Below the pieces are notes generated by a model, which saw only the letters and a program-made list of their open reading frames with translations, ran no database searches and had not been told where the DNA came from. Positions 53,189-61,077 of a stretch of DNA of 64,000 bases are shown piece after piece (the first letter of the stretch is position 1; the number at the start of each line of letters is the position of its first letter). Made by a program: the position numbers and the translations under genes. Origin of the DNA: JAAXHF01 sp965242605 (GTDB lineage Bacteria; Desulfobacterota; Binatia; Bin18); the NCBI GenBank assembly GCA_965242605.1, contig CBDESS010000001.1, positions 930,001 to 994,000 on the forward strand. The letters are read 5' to 3'.

Positions 53189-54379
53189 ATGAGCCAGACC
53201 TGCACGACCGCTTCGTTTCTCGAACAAGACTTCTACCTCAAAGAGTTTCGCGGCAAAAGTCTCTTTTTCAGCCTGCGGGCCAGAGACGTGAGAGACGCGG
53301 CCGAGGTCAAGACGCTGGCCGAGGTCTGCCAGCAGTTGGCGCACAATGAAACGCGCCTGATCGTTCTGATCGAAACGGACGACTCGGACCAGCCCGGGCT
53401 GGAACTGTTGCGTACCGCCGTGGCCGCCCGGTTCGTTGCACTGCCGGCCGAGGCCGAGGAAGATAGTGTCTTGGAACACATGTGGACGGTTCTCAGAACA
53501 ACACCGGTCTTCGTCGGCCTGTGGCCGGCTCCTCAGCGGCGGACCGCCGGGCAGGTAAAGACGCCTCGCCTCGATGAGCAATCCCCGGCCCAAGGTTTAG
53601 CCGTTCGTCTCAAGGTCCATAAACTCGTCATCCTTGACCCGAACGGTGGTCTCAGTGCCAGAGGAAATCGCGTGTCTTTTATGAATGGTGCCGCGCTCAA
53701 CGAACTCCTGGACCAATCCCAGGCGGCAGGGACGACGCATAGCCCCACCGTTCGAGAGGAAGACAGGACGACGCGTCCTTTAGGCGTCCTGGCATCGGTC
53801 CGGGCAGCCCTTGATGGTGGGGTTGCCTCAGTTGCGCTGTGCCGGCCTGACGATGTCGCGCGAGAACTATTCACTTACGAAGGACGGGGGACGCTCTTTA
53901 CCCTGACCGATTACTGTCGGGTGGAGCCGCTGGGGCTGGACGACTTTTATGAAGCCGAGCGGCTGCTCCAGCGGGGCGAACGCGAAGGCTCCCTCAAACC
54001 TCGCAGCCACAAAGAGACCAGCCGATTGCTGCTGCACGGACACGGTGCCCGTCTCGGAGTGGCGGGCGGGGAGTTGGCCGGGGTCTGTGCCCTGCTGCCC
54101 TATCCCAGGGAGAATGCCGCAGAAATCGCGGGGCTGTATACGATTACCCGTTTTCAGGGCGAGGGAATTGGTGGCCGTTTGGTCGGGACGATGATAGAAC
54201 AGGCCCGGGCGGCCGGTCTGGGCTGTGTGTTTGCCTGTACATCTCAGGCCGGGGCCCGGCGTCTGTTCGAACGCGGTGGGTTGCGGCAAGTTGCGGCTGA
54301 ACAGGTCCCGGCCGAAAAATGGCGGCAGTACAATCCAGCCAGGAAAAAGACCCTCAGCGTGTACCGGATAGAACTATGA
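53189..54379 (+). CDS. N-acetylglutamate synthase-like protein (kinase-like plus GNAT domains)
   Basis: 396 aa. The N-terminal part resembles an amino-acid-kinase-like domain (GVLASVRAALDGGVASVALCRPDDVARELFTYEGRGTLF, the region that in ArgA is followed by the acetyltransferase), and the C-terminal part is a GNAT fold: GVAGGELAGVCALLPYPRENAAEIAGLYTITRFQGEGIGGRLVGTMIEQARAAG. This order suggests an ArgA-type enzyme of arginine synthesis, but the N-terminal domain is poorly matched. A repeat-like insertion lies at about 53728-53781. The stop overlaps the pantothenate kinase start by 4 nt (ATGA). Confidence 0.65.
   Translation: MSQTCTTASFLEQDFYLKEFRGKSLFFSLRARDVRDAAEVKTLAEVCQQLAHNETRLIVLIETDDSDQPGLELLRTAVAARFVALPAEAEEDSVLEHMWTVLRTTPVFVGLWPAPQRRTAGQVKTPRLDEQSPAQGLAVRLKVHKLVILDPNGGLSARGNRVSFMNGAALNELLDQSQAAGTTHSPTVREEDRTTRPLGVLASVRAALDGGVASVALCRPDDVARELFTYEGRGTLFTLTDYCRVEPLGLDDFYEAERLLQRGEREGSLKPRSHKETSRLLLHGHGARLGVAGGELAGVCALLPYPRENAAEIAGLYTITRFQGEGIGGRLVGTMIEQARAAGLGCVFACTSQAGARRLFERGGLRQVAAEQVPAEKWRQYNPARKKTLSVYRIEL
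53728..53781. repeat. Degenerate palindromic element in the ArgA-like gene
   Basis: agggacgacgc and acgcgtccttt are imperfect arms around a ~30-nt interior containing cgagaggaagacaggacgac, which matches the addB loop at 46782-46797 (agaggaagacaggacg). Translated as THSPTVREEDRTTRPLG, between LLDQSQ and VLASVRAAL. Confidence 0.55.
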
Positions 54380-55323
54380 TTGTCGGCATTGATATTGGCG
54401 GTTCAACGACAGACGCCGTTCTGCTGGAAAAGGCAATCGTGCCGACACAAGAGACCGAAAGGACAGGACGATTGCCTTTTGAAAAAACGATCCGGGCTGA
54501 AACCGTGGAAACCAACGACCCGCTGGCGGCCAGGGCTTTGGGCAAACTGCTGAACAGCGCCGGACGGAAACTGGCCGATATTCAGGCGATTGCCGCCAGC
54601 GGCGGGGGCAGCCACCAGTTGGCGGACAAGATCTTTGGCGTGCCGATGGTGAAGGTTCCAGAAATCACCTCGATTGGGGTAGGCGGGAGCAGCTTGGCCG
54701 GGAAATCAGACGCTCTGGTCGTTTCCCTTGGCACTGGCACTGCCCTGGTTTCTGTTCGGAAAGACCAGCTCCTGCACCTGGGCGGCACCGGCATAGGCGG
54801 GGGCACCCTGCGCGGCCTCGCCCGCCATTTCCTCGGGATGACCCAGCTCGATACGCTTGAACAGCTGGCCGCCCAGGGAGATTTGGCACAGGTCGATCTA
54901 ACCGTCGGCGACATTGCGGGTGGCCCGGTCTGCATTGTTCCGGCCAAAGCGGTCGCCAGCCACTTTGGGAAACTCCAGACCGACCCCTCTCAAGCCGACA
55001 AAGCGCTGGGCCTTGTCAACATGGTCGCCTGGATTACCTTGACCCTGAGCCTGTTTGCGGCTCAGACCCGTCAGCACACACACATTGTGTTTACGGGGAC
55101 ACTGACCCGCCTGGAGGCGTTCAGAAAACAGCTTGCGGCTCTCATGCCCCGCCGTGGGATGGACTTCAGCATCCCTCCCCCGCTGAGTCGCCACCACCAT
55201 TGGCGCAGCCCGAACCGTGGGTATGACTTCGCGTCCATAAGTCGAGCTTGCCGCACGGATTGTTCTCTTGACCAGTGTCTTGATCTGTCTCTTGACTTTT
55301 TGGCGAAGCATTCTATAGGATGA
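54376..55323 (+). CDS. coaW: Type II pantothenate kinase-like protein, C-terminus probably frameshifted
   Basis: It phosphorylates pantothenate, the first step of CoA synthesis. ASKHA fold: MIVGIDIGGSTTDAVLLE at the start, AASGGGSHQLADKIFGVPMVKVPEI, VSLGTGTALVSV, and GGTGIGGGTLRGLA, then GDIAGGPVCIVPAKAVASHFGKL. A perfect palindrome inserts residues KAIVPTQETERTGRLPFEKT after DAVLLE. The last ~45 residues do not look family-like; the expected ATTIGAARTVG ending lies in another frame stopping at 55240, so one or two indels in the C-run near 55185 are likely. Starts within the stop of the ArgA-like gene. Confidence 0.7.
   Translation: MIVGIDIGGSTTDAVLLEKAIVPTQETERTGRLPFEKTIRAETVETNDPLAARALGKLLNSAGRKLADIQAIAASGGGSHQLADKIFGVPMVKVPEITSIGVGGSSLAGKSDALVVSLGTGTALVSVRKDQLLHLGGTGIGGGTLRGLARHFLGMTQLDTLEQLAAQGDLAQVDLTVGDIAGGPVCIVPAKAVASHFGKLQTDPSQADKALGLVNMVAWITLTLSLFAAQTRQHTHIVFTGTLTRLEAFRKQLAALMPRRGMDFSIPPPLSRHHHWRSPNRGYDFASISRACRTDCSLDQCLDLSLDFLAKHSIG
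54428..54480. repeat. Palindromic element in the pantothenate kinase gene (13-27-13)
   Basis: aaaaggcaatcgt (54428-54440) is the exact reverse complement of acgattgcctttt (54468-54480). The loop acacaagagaccgaaaggacag resembles that at 49202-49224 (acacaagggaccacacagac). It is translated through and absent from typical family members at this point. Confidence 0.85.
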
Positions 55324-55499
55324 GGGGACTTTACATTCCAGCCCAGGATGTAGAGCTTGGCTGGGGAGCCTCCCTCAACAAACTTTGCACGGTTTAGGCA
55401 AACATATTCCACGGGCACCCCCTGTCTTCGCCCGGACTCGCACCAGAGCCGTTCATCTGTACTGTGCCGCCCGCTCACATACGCAGGGATAGGGATCCT
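55324..55499. promoter_or_regulatory. Leader region of rpoD
   Basis: This 176-nt gap before rpoD should contain its promoter. I see no convincing consensus boxes; agggat 6 nt before the ATG is a fair ribosome site. The frame-corrected end of the kinase gene at 55240 would make the gap longer. Confidence 0.3.
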
Positions 55500-57236
55500 A
55501 TGGAAAAACGCAAAGAAGCCGACAGGAAAAAGCCGACTCCCGCCTCAAACGAAACAAACGCGACCCCCGCGACAGATGCATCGAAAGCCGCAGCAGAAGA
55601 CCTCGACAGCGTCATGTCCATTCTTGGGGAAATAGACGTCGAAGCGGCCGATGTGCTTGATGACGATGATAGTATCAGCATTGATATTCCCAAACGTGAA
55701 GAGAACGACTGGGAGGAAGAGGCGGCTCCAGTCGAAGAGCCGCAAATTACAGACACCTCCGACCCGGTTCGCATGTATCTCCAAGAGATGGGCAATATTC
55801 CGCTGTTGAGTCGTGAAGAAGAGGTGGCAATTGCCAAAGAAATTGAGGCAGGCGAAAAGCGCATCAAGCAGGAAGTCTTTTCGTCGCCTCTGGCCTTGCG
55901 CTACGTCGTCTCCCTGGGCGAAAAGCTCAGACAGGAAGAAATCGGGCCCCGCTATATCTTTGGCGACGACGACGAAGTCGAGGCGACCGGCAAAGAAGAC
56001 CGCCGGCTTGCGCTGTTTCTCAGCAAAATGACCTCGCTGAAACGGATCGACGGGGAAATAAGCAAGCTGGAGACGCTCAGGCGCGGGCGCCTGTCGGCCA
56101 AAGAACGGCAAAAGGCGACCAAAAAAGCGGGCGATGTGAAAGCAAAAACACAGCTCGCCCTGGAAAGCATTCCCCTTGGGCGGCACCATATCGGCTTCGT
56201 TGCCGCCAAGCTCAAAGAGGTAGGTGAACTGGTAGAAGAGTGCCGGCAGGCGGTCCGTTCTCAGGAAGAAATCGTCCACCGCAAATCCCCCGAGATCGTT
56301 TCTCTGGCTCGGGGTCTGAAATCCGGAGCGCAGCGGGTGGGCAGACGGTCCGGAGAGCTGAGCAAAACCCAGATCCAGAAAATCCAAACCGCCAGTCAGG
56401 AAATCCACACCGTGCGCCGAAAGATCAAAAAAATCGAAACCGAACTGCGCATCAGCAGCGAGGACTTGCACAGCTCGCTCGCCAGTATCGCTCGAGGCGA
56501 AGCCCAGGCCCAAGAGGGCAAACGGCGTTTAATTGAGGCCAATCTGCGCCTCGTTGTCAGTATTGCAAAACGCTACGTCAACCGCGGGCTAGGCTTCCTG
56601 GACCTCATCCAAGAGGGGAATATCGGTCTGATGCGGGCGGTGGAAAAATTCGAGTATCAACGCGGATACAAATTCTCGACCTATGCCACATGGTGGATTC
56701 GACAGTCGGTCAGTCGCGCGATTGCCGACCAGGCCCGCACGATCCGCATTCCCGTCCACATGATTGAAACGATCAACAAAGTGCTCCGCACATCACGCTA
56801 TCTTGTCCAACAGCTCGGGCGCGAACCCTCACCCGAGGAGATCGCCGCCCAGATGGAGGTGCCGGCCGACAAGGTCCGTAAGGTCCTCAAAATTGTGAAA
56901 GAGCCGGTGTCCCTGGAAACTCCGATTGGCGATGACGAAGAGAGTTCGCTGGGCGATTTTGTCGAGGACCGTCAAACCTTATCTCCGGCCGATGCCGCAA
57001 TGGCGCTGAGTCTCGAAGAGCAAACCCGCAAGGTGCTCGCCACCCTCACCCCCCGAGAAGAGCAGATTCTGCGTATGCGCTTCGGCATTGACGAAAAAAC
57101 CGATTATACGCTGGAAGAAGTCGGCCAACGCTTTGCCGTCACCCGTGAACGCATCCGTCAGATTGAGGCCAAGGCACTGCGGAAACTACGCAGTGAGAAA
57201 CGAGCCAAAAGCATTGAAGTGTTTAGTAACGGCTAG
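55500..57236 (+). CDS. rpoD: RNA polymerase primary sigma factor RpoD
   Basis: 578 aa from ATG 55500. After an acidic N-terminal stretch: region 1.2 (DPVRMYLQEMGNIPLLSREEEVAIAKEIE), a ~200-residue non-conserved, basic-acidic segment, region 2 (NLRLVVSIAKRYVNRGLGFLDLIQEGNIGLMRAVEKFEYQRGYKFSTYATWWIRQSVSRAIADQ), region 3 (RIPVHMIETINKVLRTSRYLVQQLGREPSPEEIA) and region 4 (LTPREEQILRMRFGIDEKTDYTLEEVGQRFAVTRERIRQIEAKALRKLR). Typical housekeeping sigma-70. Confidence 0.96.
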   Translation: MEKRKEADRKKPTPASNETNATPATDASKAAAEDLDSVMSILGEIDVEAADVLDDDDSISIDIPKREENDWEEEAAPVEEPQITDTSDPVRMYLQEMGNIPLLSREEEVAIAKEIEAGEKRIKQEVFSSPLALRYVVSLGEKLRQEEIGPRYIFGDDDEVEATGKEDRRLALFLSKMTSLKRIDGEISKLETLRRGRLSAKERQKATKKAGDVKAKTQLALESIPLGRHHIGFVAAKLKEVGELVEECRQAVRSQEEIVHRKSPEIVSLARGLKSGAQRVGRRSGELSKTQIQKIQTASQEIHTVRRKIKKIETELRISSEDLHSSLASIARGEAQAQEGKRRLIEANLRLVVSIAKRYVNRGLGFLDLIQEGNIGLMRAVEKFEYQRGYKFSTYATWWIRQSVSRAIADQARTIRIPVHMIETINKVLRTSRYLVQQLGREPSPEEIAAQMEVPADKVRKVLKIVKEPVSLETPIGDDEESSLGDFVEDRQTLSPADAAMALSLEEQTRKVLATLTPREEQILRMRFGIDEKTDYTLEEVGQRFAVTRERIRQIEAKALRKLRSEKRAKSIEVFSNG

Positions 57237-57237
57237 C

Positions 57238-57259
57238 GCAGGATTCCTGGAAATCCTGC
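57238..57259 (+). terminator. Short hairpin after rpoD
   Basis: gcaggatt-cctgga-aatcctgc forms a perfect 8-bp stem starting 2 nt after the rpoD stop, followed by another aatcctgc copy. There is no T-run, so it may attenuate rather than terminate. It lies 23 nt before a small gene with its own gaggagg site. Confidence 0.5.
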
Positions 57260-57281
57260 AATCCTGCTCAGAGGAGGACAT

Positions 57282-57434
57282 GTGAGTCAGAAAAATCTGG
57301 AAAAGCAGTTGAAAAAATGGCGTGAGGATCGCGCCCGCAAAGCCTCGCCCCAAGCCCCCACCGACCGTCGTACTCTACGCGTAAACGGCCAGGACGTTAT
57401 TGTCATCAAACGGGGCCAAAGACGATCGTCCTAA
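57282..57434 (+). CDS. Small basic protein (50 aa) downstream of rpoD
   Basis: GTG start 4 nt after aggagg. Sequence is Lys/Arg-rich (SQKNLEKQLKKWREDRARKASP, then a strand-like RTLRVNGQDVIVIKRGQRRSS). No family recognised; the strong ribosome site and codon pattern suggest it is made. Its 3' end contains a gacgatcgtc palindrome related to the region's repeats. Confidence 0.5.
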   Translation: MSQKNLEKQLKKWREDRARKASPQAPTDRRTLRVNGQDVIVIKRGQRRSS

Positions 57435-57557
57435 GAGACACAGCGTCTTCTCTTCCTGAGCAAGACGACGCTCGTGTTTTCCTACTCCAGACCTCCCTGA
57501 CGGGGATACCGCCTGTGAGACCAGTGCTTTTCGTAGAGACGCCCGGCTGAGCTGTCT

Positions 57558-58643
57558 CTAGCCATCAAGAACATAGTCTTTGACCGCTTGACAGAAGTCG
57601 GTGGTTGAGGACGAGCCGCCCTGGTCGGGGGTGAGGACCTTGCCCTCGGCATACACGCGGGCGATAGCCGCCTCAAGACCAGCCGCCACATTCTGCCAGC
57701 CAAGATATTCCAGCATCAGCGCAGCCGACAGCAGGGTTGCGGTCGGGTTAATAACATTACGGCCAGCAATATCCGGGGCTGTGCCGTGGGCGGACTCAAA
57801 GTAGGCGTAGTCCTGGCCGTAACAGCCGCTAGGTGCTAAACCAAGACCGCCAATCGTTCCGGCAGCCGCGTCTGAGAGCAGGTCGCCGTACAGATTCGGC
57901 ATCACCACCACATCAAATTGGCTCGGGTTTGCCACCAGACGGTGGGCAAAATCGTCAACAATGTACTGGTTGTACTCAATATCGGGGAATGCCTTGGCCG
58001 TTTCTTCAGCCACCTGTCGGAACAAGCCGTCGCTGCTGCGCAGCATATTATACTTACTGGTACAGGTGACGAGGCCGCGACCGCCACGGGCTTTGCGCTT
58101 GCGGGCCAGCTCACAGGCGAAGCGAACGACCCGTTGGGTGGCTTGGACGGTGATGACCTTGAGGGCGAATTTACCGACAAGCGTCGTATCGAGGGGTTTT
58201 TGGGTCAAATAGCTGGTCACACTCGTCTCAGGCAGAGATGCCAGCACGCCAAGGTCCCCCTCAATCCCCATATACAGGTCTTCGAGGTTTTCACGCACAA
58301 TGACCAGGTCTATACCCTCGGGCTGTTTCAAGGGGCTGCGGAAACCGGGCAGCCAACAGGTTGGGCGGACGTTGGCATAGGTCTGCTTGCCCCAGCGCAG
58401 ATAGCTAATCCCACCGGTCGTACCGTTTGTCGAACCGAACAGGGTTGTGTCGGACCGATCAATCGCTCGGCATAAAGCCTGGTGAAAATCTCGCCGGGAA
58501 CCGTACTGTGTGACCCCTTCTTGTCCGATTGGAAATTCGGTGAACTCCATATCGAGGGCCAAGCTCTTCAGTATATCGAGCGTTGGCAGTATGGCCTCTG
58601 GGGCGGCGTCATCGCCGGGAATAATGACTACACGTTTCGGCAT
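57558..58643 (-). CDS. Isocitrate/isopropylmalate dehydrogenase family protein (probably NAD-linked isocitrate type)
   Basis: 361 aa from ATG 58643; an ATG at 58697 overlapping the anmK stop would add 18 residues. Motifs: VVIIPGDDAAPEA, SPLKQPEGIDLVIVRENLEDLYMGIEG, the catalytic Lys/Asp stretches FDVVVMPNLYGDLLSDAAAGTIGGLGLAPSG and FESAHGTAPDIAGRNVINPTA. The ENLEDLY and APSGCYG context favours isocitrate or related hydroxy-acid oxidation over isopropylmalate, but this is not decisive. It is directly downstream of anmK. Confidence 0.75.
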   Translation of the reverse strand: MPKRVVIIPGDDAAPEAILPTLDILKSLALDMEFTEFPIGQEGVTQYGSRRDFHQALCRAIDRSDTTLFGSTNGTTGGISYLRWGKQTYANVRPTCWLPGFRSPLKQPEGIDLVIVRENLEDLYMGIEGDLGVLASLPETSVTSYLTQKPLDTTLVGKFALKVITVQATQRVVRFACELARKRKARGGRGLVTCTSKYNMLRSSDGLFRQVAEETAKAFPDIEYNQYIVDDFAHRLVANPSQFDVVVMPNLYGDLLSDAAAGTIGGLGLAPSGCYGQDYAYFESAHGTAPDIAGRNVINPTATLLSAALMLEYLGWQNVAAGLEAAIARVYAEGKVLTPDQGGSSSTTDFCQAVKDYVLDG

Positions 58644-58659
58644 TGGATTGCCCTTCTTC

Positions 58660-58710
58660 AATAAGGAGGATTCATGACCGCAACCGGTCATCGTCATAAG
58701 TCCTCCTCAC
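58660..58710. repeat. Partially symmetrical repeat between anmK and the dehydrogenase
   Basis: aggagga and tcctcct flank an inner atgacc-gcaac-cggtcat stem (58674-58690). It covers the anmK stop and the start region of the dehydrogenase gene, so it may influence coupling between the two. Confidence 0.4.
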
Positions 58711-59971
58711 TCATCGTCTTAGGCTTTTGATCAGGAAGATAAAAGATCCGCGTGGTGCAATAGTTGCGGCCCGGTGCCACTTTGCCCAGAACGACCGGTG
58801 CCCGGGTGCCGGTTGCGCCACGCACATTTGACGGCAGGCCGTGGAGGGTGGCATAGGCCAGCACCGCGAAGGCCAGCGCCTCAAGAGCCTGACTGTCAAA
58901 TCCGAGTTCTTCCACGGTCCGCACCCGGATGTGCGGCAGCGCCTCGGCCAGCCACTCACCCAGCACCGGGTTGAGGCTTCCACCGCCAGTCAGCACAATC
59001 TCATCCAATGCGCCCCGGAAAGACGCCCCGTCCTCTCTTTGCGAATGCTTGGGACGACGCGTCTTTCGGCACACGAAGTTGCGGTAGGCGCGGGCCATGC
59101 TTTCGACCGTCAGCGCGGTGGCTGTGGCGACTTGATCCCCGGCACTCAGCGCTGACGCCCGGCTGAGGAAATCTCTGATATATGCCTCGCCAAACTCCTC
59201 GCGGCCGGTTGATTTGGGCGGGCGGCGTCGAAAATACGGATGACGTAAGAGTTCGGCTAATAAGGGCTTGTGGACCCTGCCCTGGCGAGCCATACGCCCC
59301 TCTTTGTCGTACAGCTTTTTTCCCCCACTGACCGCCTGAACCACCCCGTCCATGACCATATTGCCGGGACCGGTATCAAAGGCCAGGACGCCGTCGAGCC
59401 CGTGTTGAGCGGGCAAATAGGTCAGGTTGGCGATGCCGCCGATATTGTGGACGGCGACCGATCGCCGGGGCTGGTGAAACAAGACATGGTGGACATAGGG
59501 GGCGAGGGGCGCACCCTCTCCGCCCATCGCCACATCGGCGGGCCGAAAATCGGCCACCGTGGTGATGCCTGTCCGGGCGGCAATAACGGCCGGCTCACCG
59601 ATTTGCAGGGTGGAGCCGGGTCCTGGTCGCTGACGGGGCTGATGGTAGATTGTATGCCCGTGTGAACCAATCGCCATCACGCGGTCGCAAGCGATCTGGG
59701 CCGTCTGACACAGCTTGAGGGCGGCTTTGGCAAACAGCTCGCCCAGCAGCACATTGACCTGGGCGACCTCACCGGCCCGAACCGCAGCGCCCTGACTGAG
59801 CCGTAATAAACGCTCACGCACTGGGCGCGTATACGGAAAAGCGTGAAACGCCCGCTGGCGAATATGAAAACGGTCAGGACGACTCGGCTTTGAGGTGATA
59901 TCGACTAGCACGGCGTCAATCCCGTCGTGCGAGGTACCGGACATCAGGCCAATAAGGGTGTGGGTCGGCAT
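58694..59971 (-). CDS. anmK: Anhydro-N-acetylmuramic acid kinase AnmK
   Basis: Recycles anhydro-MurNAc released from the wall into MurNAc-6-phosphate. 425 aa, longer than the usual ~370. N-terminal phosphate loop LIGLMSGTSHDGIDAVLVD, then GSHGHTIYHQP, TVADFRPADVAMGGEGAPLAPYVHHVLF, NIGGIANLTYLP, FDTGPGNMVMDG. The C-terminal part has LTGGGSLNPVLGEWLAEALP. Part of the extra length, about 18 residues before LDEIVLTGGG (KTRRPKHSQREDGASFRG), comes from the palindrome at 59018-59067. Confidence 0.9.
   Translation of the reverse strand: MPTHTLIGLMSGTSHDGIDAVLVDITSKPSRPDRFHIRQRAFHAFPYTRPVRERLLRLSQGAAVRAGEVAQVNVLLGELFAKAALKLCQTAQIACDRVMAIGSHGHTIYHQPRQRPGPGSTLQIGEPAVIAARTGITTVADFRPADVAMGGEGAPLAPYVHHVLFHQPRRSVAVHNIGGIANLTYLPAQHGLDGVLAFDTGPGNMVMDGVVQAVSGGKKLYDKEGRMARQGRVHKPLLAELLRHPYFRRRPPKSTGREEFGEAYIRDFLSRASALSAGDQVATATALTVESMARAYRNFVCRKTRRPKHSQREDGASFRGALDEIVLTGGGSLNPVLGEWLAEALPHIRVRTVEELGFDSQALEALAFAVLAYATLHGLPSNVRGATGTRAPVVLGKVAPGRNYCTTRIFYLPDQKPKTMSEEDL
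59018..59067. repeat. Palindromic element in anmK (9-32-9)
   Basis: gaaagacgc (59018-59026) and gcgtctttc (59059-59067) are exact reverse complements. Relatives of AnmK go straight from the helix into the LTGGG strand at this point; here the element is translated in frame. The aaagacg arm is shared with addB 46775. Confidence 0.7.
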
Positions 59972-60003
59972 GGGGGAGCTTGGGAAAGACGCGAGAAGCG
60001 GGG

Positions 60004-60342
60004 TCAGTCGCTCAGATCAAACTGAAAGACCGCGTCCAGACCTTTTGCGGCTGATGGAATGAAGTTACCGGCCGCGCCATCAATGGCCTGCTGGACCGAG
60101 GTAACCTCCGGGTCACCTGAGCCGCGGGCCCTAAACAGCCCTTGCAGCCGCATGGCTAGGCCCATATCTCCCGCAATTTTGAGCTTGCCGCTCATAAAGG
60201 CCATCTGCGCGGCCAATTTCCCGTTGATCATATCCAGATAATCGCTCTCCTTCATGGAAATCGTGACATTAGGCGAAGCGTGCATTCCGGTTTGCACCTC
60301 AATGGCTTCATTGGCGATACGAAAGCGAAATTGCCTGGCCAT
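60004..60342 (-). CDS. SCP2 sterol-carrier-like domain protein
   Basis: 112 aa from ATG 60342, with aaaggagga upstream. Single SCP2 domain: VTISMKESDYLDMINGKLAAQMAFMSGKLKIAGDMGLAMRLQGLF. It probably binds a lipid or acyl-CoA. The gene is divergent from the DUF385-like gene across a 182-nt gap. Confidence 0.85.
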   Translation of the reverse strand: MARQFRFRIANEAIEVQTGMHASPNVTISMKESDYLDMINGKLAAQMAFMSGKLKIAGDMGLAMRLQGLFRARGSGDPEVTSVQQAIDGAAGNFIPSAAKGLDAVFQFDLSD

Positions 60343-60524
60343 GCGTACTCCTCCTTTGGGACGATAAGGTTGTCCAAGGTTAGCACACTCTGTACTACTT
60401 GGGAAAGGTGACGCTCTGGCCAAAGATTCCCTGTCCGGTGGGATTGTATCGGCACACAGGAACGGCGATATAGAGGGGTTGGTCGACAGTCTGGCCTAAG
60501 AGACGCACAGGACAGGAGGAAACA
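60343..60524. promoter_or_regulatory. Divergent promoter region, SCP2 and DUF385-like genes
   Basis: This shared gap must serve both genes. No consensus boxes stand out to me. A gtgggattg motif near 60440 is not a repeat. Confidence 0.3.
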
Positions 60525-60983
60525 ATGACACGACGCCATGTTTTGCTGTTTTGCAGTGTGAGTCTCGCGCTCGGCTTGGCCGGATGGGCTGTGCTGAGTT
60601 CGGCCCCAGAGTCCGGCTCCAGCCGGGCAGACCTCGAAGCGCGCGCCTCAGAGTCGATTGTTGAAATTACGACGATTGGCCGAAAAAGCGGCAAGCCGCG
60701 CACCATCCCCATCTGGTTTATTTATGAGCGCGGCCGCTTTTACATCCAAGCCGGCAACGACGGCAAGACCGCCTGGTATCGAAACCTGAAGAAAAATAGT
60801 CAGATAGGCTTGAAAATTGGAGACCTTACTTTTACCGGCAAGGCTCGCTTCATTGACGATCCAACAGAAACGGAACGAATCCATGAGATGTTTCGCGGTA
60901 AGTACCTGAGAGCGCGTCTTGCTGCTTGGGTTGGGTCCCAAGTCGGGCACGGCCGTGTGGTCGAAATTGACCTGCCTTTCTAA
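60525..60983 (+). CDS. DUF385-like/PPOX-fold protein (deazaflavin-dependent nitroreductase family)
   Basis: 152 aa, ATG after ggagg. N-terminal hydrophobic segment (HVLLFCSVSLALGLAGWAVL) suggests membrane anchoring or export. The body (IVEITTIGRKSGKPRTIPIWFIYERGRFYIQAGNDGKTAWYRNLKKNSQIGLKIG) is the split-barrel pattern of F420- or flavin-binding DUF385 proteins. Cofactor and substrate unknown. Confidence 0.75.
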   Translation: MTRRHVLLFCSVSLALGLAGWAVLSSAPESGSSRADLEARASESIVEITTIGRKSGKPRTIPIWFIYERGRFYIQAGNDGKTAWYRNLKKNSQIGLKIGDLTFTGKARFIDDPTETERIHEMFRGKYLRARLAAWVGSQVGHGRVVEIDLPF

Positions 60984-61015
60984 AAAAGTTGTCTGTTTTT
61001 CAGATAGTTGGGAAT

Positions 61016-61044
61016 TTGACGGCAGCGGCCGAACCCGCTATCAT
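61016..61044 (+). promoter_or_regulatory. Sigma-70-type promoter of carD
   Basis: ttgacg (61016-61021) and tatcat (61039-61044) with a 17-nt spacer, upstream of carD. Closely consensus-like boxes, 34 nt before the ATG. Confidence 0.7.
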
Positions 61045-61077
61045 CCTCCAACCCTGAATGCCGCTAGGGGGAAGCCG

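Noticed and set aside
58660..58710. Terminator between anmK and the dehydrogenase gene
   Set aside because: Arms are asymmetric and there is no T-run; listed as a repeat instead.
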